DNA from: Neisseria mucosa
GTDB taxonomy: Bacteria; Pseudomonadota; Gammaproteobacteria; Burkholderiales; Neisseriaceae
Assembly (NCBI RefSeq): GCF_003044445.1
Contig: NZ_POWX01000006.1
Location: forward strand, 1-64,000
Direction: 5' to 3'
Length of the DNA stretch: 64,000 nucleotides
Below the pieces are notes generated by a model. The model did no database searches. It worked only from the letters and a program-made list of their open reading frames with translations, and was not told the DNA's origin. The position numbers and the translations under genes were made by a program. Positions 20,167 to 29,194 of the stretch are shown here, piece after piece. Positions within the stretch are counted from its first letter, which is position 1. Every line of letters starts with the position of its first letter.

Positions 20167-21141
20167 CTACACAATCCGCGCCATCAGTAAATCGTGCATA
20201 TTCAGCGCGCCGGTCAGCACGCCGTCGGCGTCGGTTACCAAAAGCCCGTTGACATGGTTTGCCTGCATGACTTTCAGGGCTTCGGTGGCGAGGCGTTCGG
20301 CGGGAATGGTTTTTGGGGAAGGGTGCATGATTTCATCGACGGTCAGCCCGTCAAAGCGGTCGCGCTGTTGGAACAGGCGGCGCAAATCGCCGTCGGTGAA
20401 CACGCCTTTCAGACGACCTTGATTGTCCGTTACCGCGAGCATACCCAAACCTTTTTCGCTCATGCTGACGATGGCTTCTTTTAAGGGCGTACCGAGTCGG
20501 ACGGCGGGTAGGGCGTCGTCTTTGTGCATAATGTCTGCCACGCGTAAAAGCAGGCGTTTGCCGAGGCTGCCGGCAGGGTGGCTCAGGGCGAAATCGTCGG
20601 GCGTGAACGCGCGTGCACGCAGCAGGACGACCGCCAACGCATCGCCCAAAGCCATGACGGCGGTGGTACTGGTGGTCGGGGCAAGTCCCAGCGGGCAGGC
20701 TTCTTTGGAAACCGACGCCGTGATGTGAATGTCGGCATGGCGCGCCATGGTCGAGTCGGGGCGGGCGGTGATGCAGATGAGGGTGATGTTTTTGCGTTTG
20801 AGTGCGGGGATGATGGCGGCGATTTCGTCGCTTTCGCCGGAATTGGAAATCGCGACGACGACGTCGTTATCCACAATCATGCCCAAGTCGCCGTGCGCCG
20901 CTTCCGCAGGATGGACGAAAAACGCGGGTGTACCCGTTGAAGCCATGGTCGCCGCTATTTTGCGCCCGATATGTCCCGATTTGCCCATGCCTGTGATGAC
21001 GACCCTGCCTTTGCAGTGCAACAGCGCGTCTGCCGCAAGGACGAAGTTTTCGTCCAACTCCGCCGCAATTTCGCGCAAGCCTTCCGCTTCGGTGTACAAC
21101 ACTTCGCGCGCCCAATCGAGATATTGACCGTTTCCTGCCAT
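20167..21141 (-). CDS. kdsD: D-arabinose-5-phosphate isomerase
   Basis: KdsD interconverts ribulose-5-phosphate and arabinose-5-phosphate, the first step to Kdo in lipooligosaccharide. The 324-residue protein has an N-terminal SIS domain with ITGMGKSGHIGRKIAATMAS and the HPAEAAHGDLGMI active-site loop. Two CBS domains follow (about residues 205 to 320), containing SMSEKGLGMLAVTD and ANHVNGLLVTDADG. Length is normal. It is divergent from tal across 135 bases. No kdsC or lpt genes are adjacent here. Confidence 0.95.
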   Translation of the reverse strand: MAGNGQYLDWAREVLYTEAEGLREIAAELDENFVLAADALLHCKGRVVITGMGKSGHIGRKIAATMASTGTPAFFVHPAEAAHGDLGMIVDNDVVVAISNSGESDEIAAIIPALKRKNITLICITARPDSTMARHADIHITASVSKEACPLGLAPTTSTTAVMALGDALAVVLLRARAFTPDDFALSHPAGSLGKRLLLRVADIMHKDDALPAVRLGTPLKEAIVSMSEKGLGMLAVTDNQGRLKGVFTDGDLRRLFQQRDRFDGLTVDEIMHPSPKTIPAERLATEALKVMQANHVNGLLVTDADGVLTGALNMHDLLMARIV

Positions 21142-21276
21142 AAATGAATGCCTTTTTGTGTTCGTTTTATATCGTTTTGGACATTGTTAAATGCCCTAAT
21201 AATCTATCCAAATTTTCCGAATAGGGGTAGCATTACCGCCTGCTTCGCAAATAACCTATATTTAAAGGAATCAGAG

Positions 21277-22332
21277 ATGACTATTTTATCGGACGTTAAA
21301 GCATTAGGACAACAAATCTGGCTGGACAACCTTTCCCGCTCGCTCGTACAAAGCGGCGAATTGGCGCAAATGCTGAAACAAGGCGTGTGCGGCGTAACTT
21401 CCAATCCCGCTATCTTCCAAAAAGCCTTTGCCGGCGACGCGCTTTACGCTAATGAAGTCGCCGCCCTCAAGCAGCAAGACCTCAGCCCCAAACAACGCTA
21501 CGAAACTATGGCGATTGCCGACGTACAGGCAGCCTGCGACGTTTGCCTTGCCGAACACGAATCCACCGGCGGCAAAACCGGTTTCGTCAGCCTCGAAGTT
21601 TCCCCCGAGCTTGCCAAAGACGCGCAAGGCACGGTAGAAGAAGCCCGCCGCCTCCATGCCGCCATCGCGCGTAAAAACGCCATGATTAAAGTTCCCGCCA
21701 CCGACGCAGGTATCGAAGCACTCGAAACCCTCATCGCCGACGGCATCAGCGTGAACCTGACCCTGCTGTTCTCACGCGCCCAAACCCTTAAAGCCTACGT
21801 AGCCTACGCGCGCGGCATTGCCAAACGTTTGGCAGCCGGACAAAGCGTTGCCCATATCCAAGCCGTCGCCAGCTTCTTCATCTCCCGTGTGGACGGCGCG
21901 CTGGACGCAACGCTGCCCGACCACCTCAAAGGCAAAATCGCCATCGCCCTTGCCAAAGCCGCCTACCAAGACTGGGCGCAATACTTCGGCAGCACCGAAT
22001 TTGCCGCGCTGGAAGCCAAAGGCGCAAACCGCGTGCAGCTCTTGTGGGCATCCACAGGTGTCAAAAACCCCGCCTATCCCGACACGCTCTACGTTGACAG
22101 CCTGATCGGCGCGCACACCGTCAACACCGTCCCCGACGCCACCCTCAAAGCCTTCATCGACCACGGCACAGCCAAAGCCACGCTGACCGAAGGCGTGGAC
22201 GAAGCACAAGCGCAGCTTGCCGAAACCGCTGCGCTCGGCATAGACGTAGAAACCCTCGCCAACCGTTTGCAGGAAGACGGTTTGAAACAGTTTGAAGAAG
22301 CCTTCGACAAACTGCTCGCCCCGCTGGCTTGA
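21277..22332 (+). CDS. tal: Transaldolase
   Basis: Transaldolase moves a dihydroxyacetone unit from sedoheptulose-7-phosphate to glyceraldehyde-3-phosphate in the non-oxidative pentose phosphate pathway. The protein has 351 residues from [15 protein letters not shown]. It has the [13 protein letters not shown] motif and the Schiff-base lysine in [12 protein letters not shown] (near residue 137). VNLTLLFS and RVDGALD are on later strands of the barrel. AAAGG lies 10 bases before the chosen start; the long upstream extension has no conserved sequence. The length suits the TalB-like group that carries a C-terminal extension. Confidence 0.95.
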   Translation: MTILSDVKALGQQIWLDNLSRSLVQSGELAQMLKQGVCGVTSNPAIFQKAFAGDALYANEVAALKQQDLSPKQRYETMAIADVQAACDVCLAEHESTGGKTGFVSLEVSPELAKDAQGTVEEARRLHAAIARKNAMIKVPATDAGIEALETLIADGISVNLTLLFSRAQTLKAYVAYARGIAKRLAAGQSVAHIQAVASFFISRVDGALDATLPDHLKGKIAIALAKAAYQDWAQYFGSTEFAALEAKGANRVQLLWASTGVKNPAYPDTLYVDSLIGAHTVNTVPDATLKAFIDHGTAKATLTEGVDEAQAQLAETAALGIDVETLANRLQEDGLKQFEEAFDKLLAPLA

Positions 22333-22369
22333 TGGTCAAACCGCAGGTAAGGCTTGCGGTTTGCAGATA

Positions 22370-22418
22370 TAAAAGGTCGTCTGAAAACCTGAATCTCGGT
22401 TTTTCAGACGACCTTTTT
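22370..22418. terminator. Uptake-sequence terminator shared by tal and apaH
   Basis: AAAAGGTCGTCTGAAAACC pairs with GGTTTTTCAGACGACCTTTTT between two convergent genes, with T runs on both sides. Confidence 0.85.
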
Positions 22419-22433
22419 CATTTTTATGGCTTC

Positions 22434-23264
22434 TTATTTCAAAGCCGTTTTCCAGTCCAATCCCCCCAGGGAAGGGACTTGGGTAATGCTGTGGTCGGCA
22501 AGGTTGATGGCGGTCAGTTCGCCGCCCCAAAGTGCGCCGGTGTCGAGGGAGAGGATGTTATCGGTGTTCATAAAGCCCAGCGACGACCAGTGTCCGAAGA
22601 CGATGGTGTGGCTGAGGTTTTGCCTGTTTGGGGCTTTGAACCAAGGGCGCAGGTTTGTGGGCATTTTTTTGAGGGTGGATTTGTAGTCGTAGTCGAGTTC
22701 GTTTTTCAGCGTCAGCGCACGCATTCGGGTGAAGACGTTGACAATCATGCGCAGGCGGTCGTAGCCGGTCAGCTCGTCGCTCCATTCGGCGGGTTTGTTG
22801 CCATACATTTTGGAGAAAAACTTTTTGTATTTTTTGCCGCGCAGCTCGGCTTCGGTTTCACTGGCGAGCAGTTCGGCGCGGGCGATGGTCCATTGGGGCA
22901 GGATGCCGGCGTGAACCATAACATGGCGCACGCCTTTGATCAGCAGGGGTTGGAAACGCAGCCAGTCGAGCATTTTTTTGCTGTCGGGGTGGGTGAGGAT
23001 GGGTGTGATGGTGTCGCTTCGCTTGACCGTGCCTTCGCCGTAGCCGACGGCGAGCAGGTGCAGGTCGTGGTTGCCGAGAACCATACGGACGCTGCTTTCG
23101 TGTTCCATGCAGAATTGGAGGACTTCGAGGGATTTGGGGCCGCGGTTGACGATGTCGCCGACGAGCCAGAGGGTGTCTGTGCCGTGGTTGAAGTTGATTT
23201 TGTCGAGCAGAAGGGTGAATTCGTCGAAGCAGCCTTGAATATCGCCGATTGCGTAGTGTGCCAT
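22434..23264 (-). CDS. apaH: Symmetrical bis(5'-nucleosyl)-tetraphosphatase
   Basis: ApaH hydrolyses Ap4A to two ADP and also removes Np4 caps from RNA. The 276-residue metallophosphoesterase shows the metal and catalytic motifs GDIQGCFDEF (residue 7), GDIVNRGPKS and GNHDLHLLAVG, followed by VMVHAGILPQW and the C-terminal GHWSSLG. Length matches the Escherichia coli enzyme. It is convergent with tal. A DUS hairpin lies upstream. Confidence 0.96.
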   Translation of the reverse strand: MAHYAIGDIQGCFDEFTLLLDKINFNHGTDTLWLVGDIVNRGPKSLEVLQFCMEHESSVRMVLGNHDLHLLAVGYGEGTVKRSDTITPILTHPDSKKMLDWLRFQPLLIKGVRHVMVHAGILPQWTIARAELLASETEAELRGKKYKKFFSKMYGNKPAEWSDELTGYDRLRMIVNVFTRMRALTLKNELDYDYKSTLKKMPTNLRPWFKAPNRQNLSHTIVFGHWSSLGFMNTDNILSLDTGALWGGELTAINLADHSITQVPSLGGLDWKTALK

Positions 23265-23290
23265 TGTTGTTATTGTCCGATTGTGTGTGG

Positions 23291-23332
23291 TGTTTCAGAC
23301 GACCTTTGGCTTGTGGGAGGTCGTCTGAAATG
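23291..23332. terminator. Inverted uptake-sequence pair between apaH and ridA
   Basis: TTTCAGACGACCT and AGGTCGTCTGAAA (23293-23330) enclose a 12-base loop. It lies between the ridA stop and the apaH start on the minus strand. Confidence 0.6.
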
Positions 23333-23343
23333 GGTTGCGTGTC

Positions 23344-23733
23344 TTATGCGTTCAGTACCAGCACGGCTTCGGCTTCGACCTGCACGCCTTTGGGCAGGGC
23401 GGCGACACCGACGGCGGCGCGGGCGGGGAAGGGTTCTTGGATGAACTCTGCCATAACTTCGTTGAAAACGGCGAAGTCGGCGAGGTCGGTCAGGTAGGCG
23501 TTGAGTTTGACGATGTCGCCCAGCGTGCCGCCTGCGGCTTCGGCAACGGCTTGCAGGTTTTTAAAGACCTGGCGGGCTTCGGCGCGGAAGTCGCCATTGC
23601 CGACAACGGTCATGGTGGTGGGATCGAGAGGGATTTGCCCGCTCATGTAAACGGTGTCGCCCGCGCGCACGGCCTGGCTGTATGCGCCGATGGCGGCGGG
23701 GGCTTTGTCGGTGTGGATGATGGTTTTGGACAT
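23344..23733 (-). CDS. ridA: RidA family enamine/imine deaminase
   Basis: RidA hydrolyses reactive 2-aminoacrylate-type imines made by PLP enzymes and so protects them. The 129-residue protein starts [20 protein letters not shown] and includes the conserved [11 protein letters not shown] and [10 protein letters not shown]. The substrate-carboxylate Arg is in [14 protein letters not shown], and the C-terminal VEAEAVLVL is present. Full length. GGAGAAAATC gives a good ribosome binding site. Confidence 0.93.
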   Translation of the reverse strand: MSKTIIHTDKAPAAIGAYSQAVRAGDTVYMSGQIPLDPTTMTVVGNGDFRAEARQVFKNLQAVAEAAGGTLGDIVKLNAYLTDLADFAVFNEVMAEFIQEPFPARAAVGVAALPKGVQVEAEAVLVLNA

Positions 23734-23833
23734 GATTTTCTCCTGTTGTCTGGGTCGTCTGAAAGTGGGGGCTTCGATAAAAACGGTGTCGATTATCGTA
23801 TAAAACCGAGTGATTGTGTAGGGTATTGACGTT

Positions 23834-23898
23834 TTCAGACGGCCTGATAAAGCGGCAGCCCGAAGATGTTTCAGTTTGGCGCGTCAAGGCCGTCTGAA
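23834..23898. terminator. Inverted pair of the GCC-type uptake sequence after hemW
   Basis: TTCAGACGGCCT (23834-23845) and AGGCCGTCTGAA (23887-23898) form a possible hairpin. Both are the AGGCCGTCTGAA dialect, not the AGGTCGTCTGAA used elsewhere in the window. Confidence 0.55.
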
Positions 23899-23909
23899 AA
23901 AGTGGGTGG

Positions 23910-25085
23910 CTATAAAAAGCATTGCAACAAATCGTTTAAAAACAACCGTCCCTGCTCGGTCGGGCGGAATACGGTCGGGTTGGTTTCCAGCAGACCTTTT
24001 TGCCTTGCCGTTTCGATTTGCGCCATGATTTTGGCGGCGGGTACGCCCGTGCGTTCCTGCAACATCGCGGCGGGTACGCCGTCGGTCAGGCGCAGGGCGT
24101 TCATCATGAATTCGAACGGCAAATCTTCGGCGGCAACGATTTTGCGTTCAACGGCAACACTTGGCTGACTTTGCATTAGGGCAAGGTAGTCGTTGGGATG
24201 GCGGCGGCGGACGGTGCGCTCGATGCGGTCGGGGTAGGAGATTTTTCCGTGCGCCCCAGCGCCTATGCCCAAATAATCGCCGAACTGCCAGTAGTTCAAA
24301 TTGTGGCGGCACTGCATGGCAGGTTTCGCAAAAGCCGATGTTTCGTAGTGGATAAAACCTGCGTCTTCCAGCGTGCCGTGTACCGCGTCTTCGATGTCGA
24401 GAGCCGCTTCGTCTTGCGGCAAACCTTTCGGCGGCGTGTGGCCGAACGGCGTGTTCGGCTCCATCGTCAGATGATACGCGCTGATGTGGGTCGCGCCCGT
24501 AGTGATGGCGGTTTGTACGTCGTTTAAGGCCGTCTGAACGGTCTGGTTCGGCAGGGCATACATCAAGTCGATATTGACTTTATCAAATAATTTCAAGGCG
24601 GTAGCTATGGCGGTTAAGGCTTCTTTGCCGTTGTGGACGCGCCCCAGTCGCGCAAGCATATCGTCGTTGAAACTCTGCACGCCAATAGAAAGCCGCGTAA
24701 TGCCTGCGTCTTTAAATCCTTGAAACTTCTCGATTTCAAACGTGCCCGGATTGGCTTCCAACGTAATTTCCGCTTCCGGCTGCAAGCGCAACAGCGAGCG
24801 CACGCCGCTTAACAAACGGTCAATCGATTCCGCCTGAAACAGGCTGGGCGTACCGCCGCCGAAAAATATCGTCTCCACCGGCCTGCCCCAAATATTGGGC
24901 AATTCAAGCTGCAAGTCGGTCAGCAGCGCGTCGATGTAGGCGGCTTCGGGCAGCCCGTTTTTCAGGCTGTGGGAATTGAAGTCGCAATACGGGCATTTTT
25001 TGATGCACCACGGGATGTGGATGTAGAGCGACAGGGGCGGCAAGGCTGTGAGTTGTCCGGCTTGGGGGAAGGTGATTTGGGTCAT
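23910..25085 (-). CDS. hemW: Radical SAM heme chaperone HemW (formerly annotated as HemN-like)
   Basis: HemW binds heme and an iron-sulfur cluster and delivers heme to target proteins; it is not the anaerobic coproporphyrinogen oxidase. The 391-residue protein shows the radical SAM cluster motif CIKKCPYCDF (CxxxCxxC, near residue 27) and the FFGGGTPSLF motif. It also shows TLEANPGTFE, LSIGVQSFND, and the HNLNYW heme-binding motif seen in HemW but not HemN. It lies next to rdgB on the same strand, a frequent pairing in proteobacteria. Confidence 0.93.
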   Translation of the reverse strand: MTQITFPQAGQLTALPPLSLYIHIPWCIKKCPYCDFNSHSLKNGLPEAAYIDALLTDLQLELPNIWGRPVETIFFGGGTPSLFQAESIDRLLSGVRSLLRLQPEAEITLEANPGTFEIEKFQGFKDAGITRLSIGVQSFNDDMLARLGRVHNGKEALTAIATALKLFDKVNIDLMYALPNQTVQTALNDVQTAITTGATHISAYHLTMEPNTPFGHTPPKGLPQDEAALDIEDAVHGTLEDAGFIHYETSAFAKPAMQCRHNLNYWQFGDYLGIGAGAHGKISYPDRIERTVRRRHPNDYLALMQSQPSVAVERKIVAAEDLPFEFMMNALRLTDGVPAAMLQERTGVPAAKIMAQIETARQKGLLETNPTVFRPTEQGRLFLNDLLQCFL

Positions 25086-25149
25086 GGTGTGTTTTGGGGA
25101 TTGAGGTTGTCTGAAATTTTTTCAGACGACCTGTTATTAATTTATAAAT

Positions 25150-25743
25150 TTATAAGGCTTCAATTTTTTTCAACAATTCCCGCAACGCCTGTCCCCTGTG
25201 GCTTTCGGCGTTTTTGATTTCGGGGTCAAGCTCGGCGGCGGTGCAGTTGTGTTCGGGCAGGTAGAAATGCGGGTCGTAGCCGAAGCCGTTGGTTCCTGTG
25301 GCTTCTGTCTGCCATTGTCCGCGCCAGATGCCTTCGGCGATGATGGGCTGCGGGTCGTTTTCGTGGCGGACGAGGACGAGGACGCAGACGTAGTGGCAGC
25401 TTTTGTCGGCTTTGTCGGAGAGGTCGTCTGAAAGGCGTTTGTTGTTGGCGGTATCGGATTTGGGGTTTGCTCCGGCATAGCGGGCGGAGAGGACGCCGGG
25501 TGCGCCGTTTAAGGCGGTGGCGCAGATGCCGGAGTCGTCGGCGAGCGCGGGCAGGCCGCTGTGTTTGGCGGCATGGCGGGCTTTGGCGAGCGCGTTCTCG
25601 ACAAAGGTGTGGTACGGCTCGGGGCATTCGGGCGTGTCGAACTGGGATTGCGGCAGGACTTCGATGTTCAAATCGGCGAAGAGGCGGGTAAATTCTTTGA
25701 GTTTGCCTGCATTGCCGCTGGCGAGGACGATTTTGTCGAACAT
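25150..25743 (-). CDS. rdgB: XTP/dITP pyrophosphatase
   Basis: RdgB removes non-canonical purine nucleotides (dITP, XTP) from the pool. The 197-residue protein begins MFDKIVLASGNAGKLKEF with the SxNxxK phosphate motif. It then has ALADDSGICATALNGAPGVLSARYAG and the C-terminal SHRGQALREL motif. Full length. An uptake sequence lies inside the gene near 25420. A short hypothetical gene lies 9 bases upstream and is probably co-transcribed. Confidence 0.95.
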   Translation of the reverse strand: MFDKIVLASGNAGKLKEFTRLFADLNIEVLPQSQFDTPECPEPYHTFVENALAKARHAAKHSGLPALADDSGICATALNGAPGVLSARYAGANPKSDTANNKRLSDDLSDKADKSCHYVCVLVLVRHENDPQPIIAEGIWRGQWQTEATGTNGFGYDPHFYLPEHNCTAAELDPEIKNAESHRGQALRELLKKIEAL

Positions 25744-25752
25744 GGGATTTCC

Positions 25753-25983
25753 TTAACGGGGTTCGGTTTGTTGCGAGCGCATGATTTGGGTGCGGGCTTT
25801 GTGGCGGATGTAGAGGGCGAGGCTGCCGATTTGGGCGAAGACGGTGCCGAATGCGAACAGGAAGGCGGCGACGGCGAATTGTTTGCTTTGGATGGAAAGC
25901 AGGTAGCCGCCGAGCATGATGAGTGCGATGAAAATCAGGGTGAACAGGGCGGTCAGCAGCAGGTAGGTTTTTTGTCGGTTCAT
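25753..25983 (-). CDS. Small two-helix inner-membrane protein of unknown function
   Basis: A 76-residue protein with two predicted membrane helices (about residues 7-27 and 33-58). A short basic N-terminus (MNRQKTY) and a basic, polar C-terminal tail (HKARTQIMRSQQTEPR) flank them. It starts 240 bases from holB on the opposite strand and ends 9 bases before rdgB, so it is probably the first gene of a unit with rdgB and hemW. I do not recognise a family. Confidence 0.65.
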   Translation of the reverse strand: MNRQKTYLLLTALFTLIFIALIMLGGYLLSIQSKQFAVAAFLFAFGTVFAQIGSLALYIRHKARTQIMRSQQTEPR

Positions 25984-26175
25984 GATTGGAAGGGTGAAGG
26001 TGAATGAGGCGGATTATAGCTCAGGCTGTTGTTTGAAATCTGAAAAAAAGTATGTGTGGATTTTGTTGTGATACACATTTTGTCAGGCAAACTGTGTGAA
26101 CAGCCTGTGTATAAATCGGTTTGACGATTGATATACAGGCAAAAAATCATGTTGCTTAAAAATGATGCACATCCG

Positions 26176-26216
26176 GCAAGGTCGTCTGAAACGGAAGCCG
26201 CTTTTCAGACGACCTC
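26176..26216. promoter_or_regulatory. Uptake-sequence pair and TATAAT upstream of holB
   Basis: AAGGTCGTCTGAAA (26178) and TTTCAGACGACCT form an inverted pair upstream of holB. A perfect TATAAT follows at 26230-26235 without a recognisable -35 box. Confidence 0.35.
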
Positions 26217-26268
26217 TAACATTTCCCTGTATAATCACGCTTTTGTTCAAACGCTTGTACTTCTCGAC

Positions 26269-27246
26269 ATGATTTATCCGTGGCATCAAAATCAGTGGCG
26301 GCAGCTTGCCGGTCATTGGGAAAACCGTCCGAACGCTTGGCTGTTTACCGGCAAGGAAAATACCGGCAAAACAGCGTTTGCGCGGTTTGTGGCACAGGCT
26401 TTGCTGTGCGAATCGCCTCGGAAAGATCATCAGCCTTGCGGCGTATGCGCTTCGTGTCATTTGTTTTCGCAAAACAGCCATCCCGATTTTTACGAACTTA
26501 CTCCTGAAATCCCCGAAGATGGTGCGGTCGGGCGAAAATTGTTGCAAATTAAAATCGATGCCGTGCGCGATATTGTGGAAAACATTTATCTGACGGCTGT
26601 GCGCGGAGGATTGCGGGTGGTATTGGTGCATCCCGCTGAAAGCATGAACATGCAGGCGGCAAACGGGTTGCTCAAAGCGTTGGAAGAGCCACCGCAACAC
26701 GTTGTTTTTTTAATGGTTACGCATGCACGCGACAAACTTTTACCGACTATTAAAAGCCGTTGCCGCCAGATGGTTCTGCCCGCACCTTCGCGCGACGAAG
26801 CTTTGTCGTATCTTCGTGGAGAGGGTGTGGACGATGCGGAATCTTTACTGGCTTTTCACAGTGGTGCGCCGTTGTTTGCCCATACGCCTGAAATCGATGA
26901 CTTACGCGAAGAGCTGCTCACTTTGCTTGCCGCGCCGCGCCTGTTGACGATACTCGACTACGCCGCTGCGTTCGACAAACACAAGCAACCGTTGGCAGTA
27001 TTTATCGATTGGATGCAGAAATGGCTGTTGGATGTCGGCTTGGCGCAACAACAAATGCCGCCGCTTTATTATCCGGATTACGCGCAGGCATTGTCGCAGA
27101 CGGCTTCTAAAACCGACCCGCGCCGCCTGTTTGCACTGACAGGTCGTCTGAACGCACTCAGCCCTTACGGATACCACACCTTGAGTGTTAAAATGCAGCT
27201 TGAGTATCTATTGACTGAATATCTCGAATTTTGGCAAAACAAATAA
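26269..27246 (+). CDS. holB: DNA polymerase III subunit delta-prime
   Basis: The delta-prime subunit is the stator of the clamp loader. The protein has 325 residues from MIYPWHQNQWRQLAGHW. It shows the P-loop-like LFTGKENTGKTAFARF and a zinc module with CGVCASC and the preceding CESP. NGLLKALEEPP is a signature of clamp-loader subunits, and TIKSRCRQM is the sensor 1 SRC motif. The start at 26269 matches the family and lies 34 bases after a TATAAT. It is followed within 20 bases by a PilZ-domain gene and then tatD, a conserved order in beta- and gammaproteobacteria. Confidence 0.93.
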   Translation: MIYPWHQNQWRQLAGHWENRPNAWLFTGKENTGKTAFARFVAQALLCESPRKDHQPCGVCASCHLFSQNSHPDFYELTPEIPEDGAVGRKLLQIKIDAVRDIVENIYLTAVRGGLRVVLVHPAESMNMQAANGLLKALEEPPQHVVFLMVTHARDKLLPTIKSRCRQMVLPAPSRDEALSYLRGEGVDDAESLLAFHSGAPLFAHTPEIDDLREELLTLLAAPRLLTILDYAAAFDKHKQPLAVFIDWMQKWLLDVGLAQQQMPPLYYPDYAQALSQTASKTDPRRLFALTGRLNALSPYGYHTLSVKMQLEYLLTEYLEFWQNK

Positions 27247-27265
27247 TTAGATAAGGTAAAACAAA

Positions 27266-27622
27266 ATGGTAAACAACAATAAAGACATTCCGGCGAAAAT
27301 GATGGCGTTGCAGCTCAAAGACCCGACTCTGCTCTACAACTGCTATATGCCGTTTCTCGAACACGGCGGACTTTTCGTTCCGACCGAAGACGTATTTTCA
27401 TTAGGCGAAGACATCCTGCTTGCCGTTGAAATCGCCGATTACCCCAAACGCTTCCTGCCTACCAAAGTCGTCTGGATCAACCCTGCCCGTACTTCCGCCC
27501 ACCGCCCTAAAGGCGTCGGACTGGCATTTTCCGAACACGAGAGCTGTCTTCAGGCGAAAACCCTGATTGAAGGCGAGTTGGGACCGAAACTGCGCAGCGA
27601 CCGCGTTACTTTCACGCTTTAA
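27266..27622 (+). CDS. pilZ: PilZ-domain protein, type IV pilus biogenesis
   Basis: A 118-residue single-domain PilZ protein of the type adjacent to holB that is needed for type IV pilus assembly, where it works with PilB and FimX-like partners. The N-terminal c-di-GMP motif RxxxR is absent; the corresponding part reads MALQLKDPTLLYNCYMPFLEHGGLFVP. The second motif (D/N-x-S-x-x-G) is also missing, as in other pilus PilZ proteins that do not bind c-di-GMP. The GVGLAFSEHESCLQAKTLIE tail fits. It overlaps no gene and ends four bases before tatD. Confidence 0.85.
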   Translation: MVNNNKDIPAKMMALQLKDPTLLYNCYMPFLEHGGLFVPTEDVFSLGEDILLAVEIADYPKRFLPTKVVWINPARTSAHRPKGVGLAFSEHESCLQAKTLIEGELGPKLRSDRVTFTL

Positions 27623-27626
27623 AATC

Positions 27627-28403
27627 ATGCATTTAATCGATTCGCACTGCCATCTCAATTTCGAAGGCTTGAGCAACCGCCTGCCTGAAGTGTTCGCCAA
27701 TATGGAAGAACAAAGCGTTAAGCAGGCGCTTGCCATCAGCGTGAGCAAACAGAGTTTCGCCGAAGTCTTCGACATTGCCCAAGCCAATGAACAGATTTAC
27801 TGCACCATAGGCGTCCACCCCGACAGCCAAGAAGCCAAAGAATTTACCGTTGCCGAAATGGTTGAAGCGGCAAAACACCCGAAAGTCGTCGGCATAGGCG
27901 AAACGGGCTTGGATTATTACTGGTGCAAAGGCGATTTGGCATGGCAGCACCGCCGCTTTGCCGAGCACATCCAAGCCGCCAATGAAAGCGGTTTGCCCGT
28001 GATTGTCCACACCCGCGATGCCGCCGCCGATACTTTGGCGATTCTGAAAGAAGGTCAAACCAACTCGGGCGTTATCCACTGCTTCACCGAAGATACCGCT
28101 TTTGCCAAAGCCGCTTTGGATTTGGGGCTGTACATTTCCTTCTCCGGCATTGTTACTTTCAAAAATGCCCCGCAAATTCAGGAAGCCGCCAAATATGTCC
28201 CTGCGGATAGAATGCTGGTTGAAACCGATGCCCCGTTTCTCGCCCCTGTTCCCAAACGCGGTAAGCCTAACGAACCTTCCTATGTCCGCTATACCGCCGA
28301 GTTTGTGGCGAAACTGCGCGGCGAATCCGTAGAAACGCTTGCTGCTTACACTAGCGACAATTTCTATCGTCTGTTCAATAAAGTACCTGATATCCGTATT
28401 TGA
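27627..28403 (+). CDS. TatD family metal-dependent hydrolase
   Basis: A 258-residue TIM-barrel hydrolase of the TatD (YcfH) group, predicted to be a metal-dependent deoxyribonuclease or 3'-5' exonuclease. Metal ligands are visible in LIDSHCHLNF (residue 3), GETGLDYYW, PVIVHTRDA, GVIHCFTED and VETDAPFLAP. The start at 27627 follows the pilZ stop by four bases, so translation is likely coupled. The long in-frame extension back to 27567 overlaps pilZ and has no homology. Confidence 0.92.
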   Translation: MHLIDSHCHLNFEGLSNRLPEVFANMEEQSVKQALAISVSKQSFAEVFDIAQANEQIYCTIGVHPDSQEAKEFTVAEMVEAAKHPKVVGIGETGLDYYWCKGDLAWQHRRFAEHIQAANESGLPVIVHTRDAAADTLAILKEGQTNSGVIHCFTEDTAFAKAALDLGLYISFSGIVTFKNAPQIQEAAKYVPADRMLVETDAPFLAPVPKRGKPNEPSYVRYTAEFVAKLRGESVETLAAYTSDNFYRLFNKVPDIRI

Positions 28404-28413
28404 TTCGAATGGA

Positions 28414-28453
28414 ACAAAGGTCGTCTGAAAATGTTTCAGACGACCTTTTTTGA
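28414..28453. terminator. Uptake-sequence terminator shared by tatD and the CNP1-like gene
   Basis: AAAGGTCGTCTGAAA pairs with TTTCAGACGACCTTTTTT with a 5-base loop, between convergent genes. Confidence 0.85.
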
Positions 28454-28474
28454 TGTTTGAAACCGTCAAACGGC

Positions 28475-29086
28475 TTATTTGTCGTGGCGCACCATCTTCG
28501 GCGCGTAGCGTCCGGCGCGTTCTTTGAGGCGTTTGGCCAGACCTTCGGTGGTGGTCGGTACGCCGTCGGTACAGAAGGCTTGGTAGAGGACGGCGCGCAT
28601 CGCGTCGTTTTTGTTGAAGGTCGAGCCTATGGGTTTCCATTCGGCTTTGCGCGGCTCGATCCAGCGGCGGTTGACGGTGTCGCCGTAGCCGAACACTTTA
28701 TAAGACGAGCGTTTGTCTTTGCCGTATGTGAAGGAAGAGCGGGCGCAGAAGAGACCTTCGACGGTCAGGTTGTCATGGCCTTTGTCGGAACGCACGTTGA
28801 GGATGTAGCGGATGCTGCCGTCGGGAGAGGGCATGATTTGTAAGCTGCTGAGAAGGATTTTGGGCTGTTTGCCGTAGTCTTCGCTGACGTAGAGGTCGAA
28901 CCAGTCGCCGGATTGGGTGTCGGGCAGCGGCGGGAGTGCGGTTTTTTGTTCGGCAAACTCGCGGGCTGCGGCTTCTTCGGGGCTTTCTTTGTAGCGTGTG
29001 TTGAAGGGGGTATCTTTTTCGCTGAATCCGGCGGCGTTGACTGCCGTGGTGGCAAGACAGAGGGTCAGGAGGGCGAGACGGCGCAT
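28475..29086 (-). CDS. CNP1-like family exported protein
   Basis: A 203-residue protein with a cleavable signal peptide (MRRLALLTLCLATTAVNAAG). The mature domain resembles the CNP1-like family of betaproteobacterial periplasmic proteins: LPPLPDTQSGDWFDLYV, RYILNVRSDKGHDNLTVEG and YKVFGYGDTVNRRWIEPR. Function is unknown. TGGAG lies 8 bases before the chosen start at 29086; the longer frame to 29206 has no signal peptide in the right place and would overlap the divergent tusA leader. The family call is moderately sure. Confidence 0.8.
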   Translation of the reverse strand: MRRLALLTLCLATTAVNAAGFSEKDTPFNTRYKESPEEAAAREFAEQKTALPPLPDTQSGDWFDLYVSEDYGKQPKILLSSLQIMPSPDGSIRYILNVRSDKGHDNLTVEGLFCARSSFTYGKDKRSSYKVFGYGDTVNRRWIEPRKAEWKPIGSTFNKNDAMRAVLYQAFCTDGVPTTTEGLAKRLKERAGRYAPKMVRHDK

Positions 29087-29194
29087 GGTGTGCTCCAAAG
29101 TGAAAAATGGCTTTATTTTATGGGTTCGGCGGGGTGGGGTGCAAGTAAGTACGGTATAATTCATGTTAATCCTTTTAACGGAACATCGGAAATT

